Source: Chondrilla cf. caribensis (Eukaryota > Porifera > Demospongiae > Chondrillida > Chondrillidae). Taken from it: DNA of 64,000 nt. The position numbers were made by a program, and so were the translations under genes. Under the pieces are notes generated by a model. That model was not told the DNA's origin, made no database searches, and worked only from the letters and a program-made list of their open reading frames with translations. The stretch spans positions 2,060,289-2,124,288 of the forward strand of contig OZ026566.1 in assembly GCA_964020155.1 (NCBI GenBank), given 5' to 3'. Numbering within the stretch: position 1 is the stretch's first letter; every line of letters starts with the position of its first letter. This document shows positions 60,001-64,000 of this stretch, in pieces.

Positions 60001-63000
60001 TCAGATGGTTCAGAAGGGGATCATAACTTAGTGGCATTTTATGAGATGTTTCCTATTCTTTGGCTGCTTGGAAAGCCACATCTTGTTCATTCAGAAAGGT
60101 AGGTTTAGCTAGACAGTGAAGTTACTACAGCAGTAAGAATTGTGTGTGTGTACTCATGCATGTGTTTGTCATGACTAGAAGTATTACTGAGGAGAATTTA
60201 TATGACGAAATCTTGCTAATCTCCCACTACTTCGAAGAAACAGGAAATAAAGCATGATGTCAAAATATCAAAGGATTAAGTTCTAGAATTGATGTGACAA
60301 TGAAGCAGAAGTAGATTTATGATTACAGAAAGAGGAATGCGACGACAACCTAAGAAATTCTCACAGACTGTTTCTTGAAGAAGCAGAACATACACTGAAT
60401 TGCATGACAAATGGCAAGAGACATCCTGAAAAAGATCAGTATAATCCACAAAAATTTCCCCCAAACCAATTGCGGCGGATTAACGAGTATTCACTGTAGC
60501 ATCTCAGATGACTCTGTGAAACAGTTGTATGCGTGTGACATAGTCATAAGGCTTGATGAAGATTTCTTGACGAATTTTAAAAGAATCAGTTACGAATTTT
60601 CTGATTTTTTGAGCCTTTCAGTAGTTTTTGAAAGGAAGACTTATGAATTTTCTGATTTTTTAAGCTTTTCGGAACATAGTCAGTTCATTACTTACCCTGA
60701 CACTTACATACCAGCAGTTTATATATGCTCATCACTATGCACTTTTTCTTTATCCCAGGGAATACAATGTGGATGCAGATGTCCAAATAGTTTGCAAATA
60801 TTTGAAGGCCTATCAAAATCGTGATGGGAAGAATGGGATTGATAGATTACTCAAAAAGTCAAGTTCGTATTATTATGTACATCTGTAATTGTACTGTATT
60901 ATAATATACTGTATAGCTGGAAATTTGAAGGGGAATTAAGTTTAACAATTTTGCCTGTGTTCCAATATATAACCAAAGTAATTCTATTATTATTTATATA
61001 TTATGTGCAGGCAGTTGTGTAATATTGTATAGTAATCACAGTACACCTGAAAAAGGGTATGCATCAAAAATGGGTCTTTTGGATTGACTAAGCGTATACC
61101 AACTACAGAACAGAATTGAATCAAACCACCTGTGAAAGAGACTGATGCTTTTGTTTTTTTGATTATATAATGGTTTGAACCAGTTTTATTGGCAAATTGA
61201 ATTTTCTTTTCAGATGTCAATTTTTTACCAATTTGATTTGGGAGCAAAATGCCAAATTTTATCCATATGTCATAGGTGCTATGCAGACTACGTATTTTTG
61301 TATGATATATACTCTTCATTCTCACATATGACTAGATATACCATGCATGTATTTATCATGTCTATCAGAGTACATGCGTATGCTGATATATTCATGATTG
61401 TAATCTGTCCACTTAGCTAAAAGTTCTAAATTTGTCAAACCCATCAAATTTGGACACTTACCTGATCTTCCTGAAGTGGAGTGTTACAAATGTCTTTACA
61501 CAGAGGAGCACATGCCAAGACATGTGAGAAGGAGCAAACTTCAGCAGAAACTGTTCATAGGGTAAGATACACATACTATTATATTTACACTTACTGTATA
61601 CAATATACACATGTATCCTGTCTTGTGTCAACACCAAAGAGGTAGATATCCTGCATACCCCCAAGATACCAAATGGGGCAATTTATTGATCAATTGAAAA
61701 AGTGGCTAATCAGGATACAAGGCATTAATTTTATGTCACCTTCAGGAAAGAAACACAGGAAAAGGATCCTTTGTATCCTTCCCAAAGGGATATCTCGTAC
61801 ACACGTACACATTAAGTTTGAGAAAAGTGTTTAATATTCATTGATTTAATATTTTTAACCACGCAAATAGGTACATGACAAGAAGATGCAGGTTTATGGA
61901 AAACTTCAATCAGTTCAATTACAATTCAGGTTTCAATTTTGTTAACAATTTGTCTGTATGCATGATGTATTTATTGTACTTTGTTGCAATGTGTCTGTAG
62001 CCTATCCTAAGCTTGGTTCTACTGTGTTGAGATGCATGTTGAAAGAAGTGAGTGACTTTTGTGACATAGAAAGAAGAAGAGATTGGAAGAATTCCACTCG
62101 GCAACAGGCAAGTCAGCTGTAAGCCCAAAACAATTGGGTTTTACAAGCCAGTGCACATATGTACATGTATCCTGATTGGTGGCAACATCAAAGAGATCGA
62201 CAGGGATACATATCCTGTGTACACCTGAGATCCCCCCCCCCCCCACAGACATGATAATTGATTCATGAATTAGCTACCAAAAGGTTGAAAAGTGGCTAGT
62301 CAAGATGCCTGTTAATCAGATCACCTTTAGGACGGAACCAGAGTAGGTGGATCCTTCCTCAAGGTTCAACGTGATATAACACTATCCCAACTGGGAGAAG
62401 TGCTTACTAATAAAATATGGATGACCATGGTATCTTTTGGTTGCATGGGAGGGACTAGTATTACACTGCACAACCCTGTGTTAGGCTTTGATGAATATAA
62501 TGTCATAGTGTACATACCCTTGTGTTACCAGTACATGATGAGGCTATATCTGAGTGGAGAAGTACGTATATAGACCACTTGCCAAATCTTTCTATCACTT
62601 CTGTAGTCCATACATACTGAAGTACTTGTTACTACAATTACTAGTTCTTTGTATCTTGTCCATAATTGTTATGAGAATTTGTTGATTGTGCTTTAGTTGG
62701 TGTACGAATGCAGTGATGAAGGAAACCAACGCCTGCACATCATTGCTGTGAACCTTAATGCCATTAAGGAGGACCTTGCTCAGTATGAAAAGCTACATAT
62801 ATATCCTCCTGGTGCTTTGTAAGTTTGATATACATTGCCAGTATGTACTGTATGCATCAACATAAGCATGCTTAAAAATCGTTTTATCTCCATACAATAT
62901 ATTAATACGTATCTATTTAAGGGAAATTCATGATAGAAATCATCTGGACAAGTACCTTTCTGCCGCACTGAACATTGAGCCTGATCGGTCCACTAAGCGT

Positions 63001-64000
63001 ATCAAAGCCATTGACCAAAGACAATATGTCCTCACATTGGATTACTTTCTTAAAGTGAGGATTTACATGTGTATGTGTATATTACGTATGTAGTTTAAAT
63101 TCTCTGCTCAGATTAGATATTTCCGTACAAAATAGTCACCTACATAGTTGCGTCTATGCTAGGTTGGGTTTAACACCTCTCTTCCCACCACAGTATGTGT
63201 GTGTAGGTGTTGTTCTCTATTGTGATAGAAGTGAAGATTATAAACAATATACAATGGGTACAACAAAGCTCATTAAGTTATGTCCGAGAATGAGAAAAAT
63301 CATCCCACATGCACAATGATGCTCTGTAATCATGTAACTTTATGGCATGTGGGTTTTATTGTATTGTTGGTTGTAAAATCTCTAGCTTTGGTATATTAGT
63401 ATCTTGAAGCATTCTGTTGGGATTAGTTTTCCATTGCCTATAGGCTGTAAAATAGCACTAAGAATCAGCTGTACACCACCACTACTACTGTGGTGTTGGT
63501 TGTGATGCTGTTGAAGGTGGTGTGCTTCTGTACTTTATTTATGTACTTCATAGATGTTGGAAATCCATGAGAGAATGGTCAGTGGTGTTCCAGTCATTAT
63601 TGAAGGAGAAACTGGTGTAGGTAAAACAGCATTGCTGGAGATGTTATCAATTCTGTGGAATACATCTTTTATGGAGAAAATTACACATTTCATCCGTGAA
63701 GTGCGTGTTCGAATGCAGGAATTCTTTGAGGGTATGTACCTACTGTATTAGTAGTGTTTTGGATGTTACAGTGTTACACCATGTGTTATGATCCACATAC
63801 TATCCAAAGCTTATGAAAAGGAGCTACCAAAGAATATCATTCAATCATTTCAAGAAGTCCTACCAAGAATGCAGTTGAAGCAAGCAGACGACAGGGTAGA
63901 CCGTGTGTCCTACCAAAGTATGCTCATAGTTTGTCAGAGTATATTCTATGTGGCTTCAAAACCAGGTGAAAGGAAGCCCTTGAGAGACTACCTATCAGCT
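35618..64000 (+). CDS. RNF213-like: RNF213-like (mysterin) giant AAA/E3 protein, N-terminal part; continues off the right edge
   Basis: Exons chained in phase: 35618-35942, 37055-37498, 37625-37740, 38591-38709, 39245-39379, 39479-39603, 40628-40716, 40813-40973, 41495-41651, 42130-42348, 43417-43512, 43575-43678, 44596-44839, 44925-44952 (weak), 45627-45786, 46067-46169, 47140-47720, 47781-48237, 49133-49909, 50023-50283, 50447-50554, 55461-55679, 55951-56064, 56174-56343, 56742-56796, 57873-58113, 59063-59238, 59538-59729, 59995-60098, 60759-60862, 61417-61561, 61871-61929, 62001-62047, 62697-62818, 62922-63054, 63554-63731, 63810 onward. The roughly 2350 residues seen comprise a Ser/acidic N-terminus, a long helical stalk, the AAA2 region with Walker A GKAGNGKT, and AAA3 (QYVLTLDYFLKMLEIHERMV then EGETGVGKT). 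The AAA3 Lys falls near residue 2280, close to its place in vertebrate RNF213. The family forms a dynein-like ATPase with a RING/RZ E3 ligase acting in lipid-droplet and antimicrobial ubiquitylation. The RING lies beyond the window. Confidence 0.85.
36812..36986 (+). repeat. Copy of the gatggccgatt dispersed family
   Basis: aaagatggctgatttcgaat, agaatttgtgcgctgaagct, aggttcttctgaacctaaaa, then gcgggggtggcagtcccacg and agtttttgaattcg. This is the complete order of the family, close to the copies at 11.3-11.9 kb, in RNF213-like intron 1. Confidence 0.85.
39424..39462. repeat. (TA)n microsatellite
   Basis: An alternating ta run directly upstream of the exon at 39479. Confidence 0.9.
39890..40386. 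mobile_element. MITE with about 32-bp TIRs
   Basis: The left end reads ATATGTGACCGTCCACGCGA then aaagggtcatattcg. The right end is the inverted form (cgaatatgacccttttcgcg then tggacagtcacatat). The roughly 495-bp element contains a second inner ggtgtgaccgtcacg motif. It sits in an RNF213-like intron. The superfamily is unclear, though TA-rich ends suggest a TA target. Confidence 0.8.
42660..42990 (-). mobile_element. Non-LTR retroposon tail with (TCCTA)n
   Basis: A GC-richer stretch (gggcacatggctccgccctc, ggctaaaggcctccccagga) ends in cttttctatcctatcctatcctagc. The short tandem tail and GC-rich body fit a LINE or SINE 3' end. A minus-strand 68-codon frame overlaps it but is not recognised. 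The direction of the element (tail on plus) is uncertain. Confidence 0.45.
43838..43861. repeat. Perfect 10-bp-arm hairpin
   Basis: tatagagtgc, loop agta, gcactctata. It lies in an intron with no associated gene. Confidence 0.7.
45131..45334. mobile_element. Short MITE with cgtatagtg ends
   Basis: CGTATAGTGGGACATTTTTG at the left matches the inverse of AAAATTTCTCACTATACGG at the right. Internally, three copies of an atccgcgaaaattttatctg-like unit alternate. It lies in an RNF213-like intron just before the exon at 45627. Confidence 0.7.
46295..46350. repeat. (ATTATTT)n low-complexity tract
   Basis: Imperfect tattattta repeats in an RNF213-like intron. Confidence 0.8.
48895..49063. mobile_element. 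pogo-like MITE with TA duplication
   Basis: The 169-bp element runs CAGTGAATTCTCATAAACCT .. GGTGAATTAATGCAAATTCACTG (termini inverted), with TA at 48893-48894 and 49064-49065. The right half matches the repeat at 780-885. It ends 67 bp before the exon that starts at 49133. Confidence 0.75.
50962..51153. repeat. Two 97-bp tandem repeats inside the DIRS 3' end
   Basis: ggcacgcttgcccaattgtg .. (50962-51058) and ggcacgcctgcccagttgtg .. (51059 onward) share the order gaataaatttggcaagcca, then a ggctta and ccctatgcacct, with scattered mismatches. They lie between the left inverted terminus and the recombinase stop. This is where DIRS elements carry internal complementary or repeat sequences. Confidence 0.85.
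51393..52355 (-). CDS. DIRS tyrosine recombinase
   Basis: The 320-aa protein has an N-terminal SAM-like core-binding domain (MRRFQQLGVSPATRKLYGVA). The catalytic domain shows LAFHGFLRSNEF (first Arg), HSFRIGATTTAARMG (HxxR) and QLGRWSSDAYRRYIRPS (H/W position and the nucleophilic Tyr). It integrates circular cDNA without a DDE integrase. The frame is intact and of family-typical length. Confidence 0.92.
   Translation of the reverse strand: MYTEMRRFQQLGVSPATRKLYGVAVRQFLTFCETHQLQPLPVSSLTLRLFCTHLSTRVQHKSIRTYLAGIRLWHIENEVEHKCGDPLLQLLCSGIKRDQGVSTSDTRQPITADILARLFEGIENSSRSEWDKSMFQATMSLAFHGFLRSNEFVSPTQTTWNPEINLSPKDIKVSDNQLLVNIKSSKTDPFRKGQQIALGASHTKVCPIKSMRRYWQNRRKISHNLPLFILDNGGYLTREKLASTLKELLQDLGMEPSHFSTHSFRIGATTTAARMGIQDSLIQQLGRWSSDAYRRYIRPSEEEVSRMRADISGKPAPDHE
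52340..54319 (-). CDS. DIRS reverse transcriptase-RNase H
   Basis: The frame is 659 codons. The first roughly 130 overlap Gag and are probably not all used. The RT palm shows KIDLKDAFRMCPV (motif A, near 282), LPFGLRSAPGIFNSI (motif B) and HYLDDFFTAS (motif C, YLDD near 350-353). RNase H follows with FYTDASGGIGYGAYW, LVIVMAAATWGHCW, MAHCDNQAVCDIW and VDNSIADSLSR near the C-terminus. The catalytic acidic residues are all present. Its end overlaps the recombinase frame by 16 nt. Confidence 0.92.
   Translation of the reverse strand: MTVTAMTWPLEGEHRREKIRNGTRRTWICGQNVSQASDQKQDAPCVAHLATQRQAAVKRIPFFVDPSKMLIQQPYLEEGIILHHERAPSHLLAPATSSTIAYAGERPAASFIGACNVGVTTRSPDVPHPLLEIVTPLKHLRFQLHLRDHPDLNFVSYVLNGIRLGFRIGYLHQQNTGIVIANHLSTALEKPQVIDNHLEKEIGLDRMAGPFSTPPYDRMQASGLGVVPKKDGGSRIIYHLSAPAGSSVNDGIDPACWSLQYCSVDDALAEVRRLGKDCWMGKIDLKDAFRMCPVNPADRHLLSIYWQGKFYVDKCLPFGLRSAPGIFNSIAEAIQWIAKEKFNVSYLIHYLDDFFTASSTATACGENLEQTIGVCDDLGAPVKPEKVEGPVKEIAFLGIHIDSNNMTVSLPHEKKEELRSKIEEFVNKKKATKRELLSLIGKLSFACKVLPAGRIFLRRMIDLSTTVKELHYHIYLSQDFTKDLQWWRQILPGWSGSTFILEPEWSTPKSFHFYTDASGGIGYGAYWNGHWFNGTWKEGQERKDIQWKELLVIVMAAATWGHCWTGKRIMAHCDNQAVCDIWRKGSSRNRDLMDLVRSLYHIAASYNFNIIVVHIPGVDNSIADSLSRLQMERFRRLVPEADAIKTPHKTEVMAECTQK
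53925..55136 (-). CDS. DIRS Gag-like protein with zinc knuckles
   Basis: The 403-aa protein begins with a basic N-terminus (MPGKKRQPTNQNKGKAKKPS, nuclear-signal-like). It continues with a helical central part (VQSFTNVTQWVTAFLNFAIT, PDKAVEMLSYARSML) and two Cys-rich motifs near the C-terminus: CTLCGSFGHTAASC, a canonical CX2CX4HX4C knuckle, and a CRRKACRFLHRCLQC-type CCCH followed by GGDHQVTRC. Such proteins package element RNA. The end overlaps the start of the RT frame by about 395 nt, so the RT protein is probably made by frameshifting, an internal start or splicing. Confidence 0.8.
   Translation of the reverse strand: MPGKKRQPTNQNKGKAKKPSHDTGEPSTANLYGMSIAQLRSLPSEILDLHLQQRHAVLAGSAMEKAARLYEHLHPIGQSTTSPPTTGTGAAKQFDATLSLSPTTKKITEAVKRSVETMREDIVGSLLGNLPGTKSAVARKLAGTSTPPEVSLDDPIPLTSLVEDGKSSSDTSSLPPIPGKLLSSIKKGEYVDLLLLLPDNLEVGREGVGQSTTGASNQPSRQLAVQSFTNVTQWVTAFLNFAITFAHYNPDKAVEMLSYARSMLLAAKRHRWDDCYSYDVAFRRRASQRKDTKWDKKDMDLWAECFSGFRPKAGCTLCGSFGHTAASCSKADTFFRRPQQDVNPTTIPGRRDYIAPRASPVPPPGPCYEFNHSICRRKACRFLHRCLQCGGDHQVTRCPTPTA
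55420..55460. other. Host intron remainder between DIRS end and exon 55461
   Basis: Only 41 bp separate the DIRS terminus from the next exon. The splice acceptor (cattttacag) is kept. Confidence 0.7.
56976..57071. repeat. (GT)n microsatellite
   Basis: About 95 bp of gt dinucleotides with two interruptions, in an RNF213-like intron. Confidence 0.95.
57391..57865 (-). mobile_element. Penelope-like element, 5'-truncated, at an exon boundary
   Basis: The 475-bp insert is flanked by the 13-bp direct repeat tttttaggaactt (57378-57390 and 57866-57878). On the minus strand it reads TSALAEHKCQTSHTVDW, then after an in-frame TGA, EPRTLNRELGTLPTTYKQLF and stop. This is the C-terminus of a Penelope-like GIY-YIG protein. 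The 3' region holds a hairpin motif (ccactgaaaaagacagcag..) shared with 9705-9743. A perfect 30-bp inverted repeat (57428-57457 and 57838-57867) spans most of the element. The right copy of the 13-bp repeat is the functional splice acceptor and first six bases of the host exon at 57873. Confidence 0.8.
58104..59080 (+). other. AAA2 Walker A of the RNF213-like protein, split by an intron
   Basis: KIIHGKA at the end of the exon 57873-58113 joins GNGKTHYIQEK at the start of exon 59063, giving GKAGNGKT, a full P-loop. The intron falls between the two glycine positions (phase 1). Confidence 0.75.
58296..58330. repeat. (TA)n microsatellite
   Basis: tatatgtatatatatatata run. The 650 bp after it (to about 58990) are intron with no recognised feature. 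Confidence 0.85.
60589..60676. repeat. Short tandem duplication (about 52-bp period)
   Basis: acgaattttctgattttttg (60591) and atgaattttctgatttttta (60643) head two similar units, each followed by an agcctttc/agcttttc variant. They lie in intron between exons 59995-60098 and 60759-60862. Confidence 0.6.
61600..62420. repeat. Two related dispersed repeat copies flanking two small exons
   Basis: About 61605-61840 and 62155-62420 share the order tgtatcctg, caaagagrt, ggatacatatcctg/gtagatatcctg, gaaaagtggct, aggacgga/aggaaaga, ggatcctt, and a gagaaaagtgttta/gagaagtgctta end. A fragment of the same start (tatgtatcccgattggtg) occurs near 58325. The small exons 61871-61929 and 62001-62047 lie between the copies. 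A poly-C run (62231-62244) interrupts the second. Confidence 0.55.
63605..63628 (+). other. AAA3 Walker A of the RNF213-like protein
   Basis: GETGVGKT, preceded by VPVIIE. It is the most conserved ATPase site in the family, here with the catalytic Lys and Thr in place. The Walker B lies beyond the window. Confidence 0.85.

Noticed and set aside
1..64000. CRISPR array, operon, tRNA or rRNA genes
   Set aside because: No regularly spaced repeat-spacer pattern, no cloverleaf or rRNA stretch noticed by eye. All multi-exon genes have eukaryotic introns.

Overview
The window reads as nuclear DNA of an early-branching invertebrate animal. A sponge is my best guess, from the short introns, the AT-rich background and the mix of animal genes with DIRS, Penelope, Harbinger and pogo-type elements, but the phylum is an inference. 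Genes are broken into many exons with GT-AG introns, and there is an interstitial TTAGGG tract, the animal telomere repeat. No bacterial operons, CRISPR arrays, rRNA or tRNA genes were seen.

Layout. 0-5.6 kb: a coding-type 48-bp minisatellite at the window edge, the 3' exons of an ALKBH1 orthologue (+), and an old tandem duplication, one copy of which carries a pogo/Tigger-type MITE. 5.6-9.7 kb: a 12-13 exon SAMHD1-like gene (-) whose frame is open throughout but whose HD metal-binding and nucleotide-binding residues are replaced. 9.7-15.8 kb: a transposon graveyard with a LINE C-terminus, an RLE-type non-LTR element, Penelope-like remnants and a tandem copy of a dispersed repeat family. 15.9-18.1 kb: a decayed, internally deleted copy of the VWA gene found at 27-35 kb. 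18-21.1 kb: microsatellites, unidentified reading frames and a two-exon fragment of a cytoplasmic dynein heavy chain pseudogene. 21.7-24.5 kb: a structurally complete PIF/Harbinger transposon with TSD, TIRs, Myb-like gene and DDE transposase, inserted in a GC/CpG-rich stretch. 24.9-26.8 kb: an intronless F-box/LRR gene resembling FBXL18. 27-35 kb: an 11-exon VWA-domain gene whose introns carry several MITEs and the telomere-like tract.

35.6-64 kb: the 5' part of a giant RNF213-like (mysterin) E3 ligase/AAA gene (+). About 37 exons can be chained in frame up to the window end. They include a Walker A at the expected AAA2 position and the Walker A of AAA3; AAA4 and the RING lie beyond the window. 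Its introns contain a DIRS-type tyrosine-recombinase retrotransposon in antisense with all three ORFs open, several MITEs, and a Penelope-like remnant whose 13-bp target duplication copies an exon's splice acceptor.

SAMHD1 and RNF213 are both innate-immunity-linked in vertebrates, so their proximity here is noteworthy, but one window does not establish a functional link. Exon coordinates come from reading-frame and splice-site inspection by eye; most joins were checked for phase.
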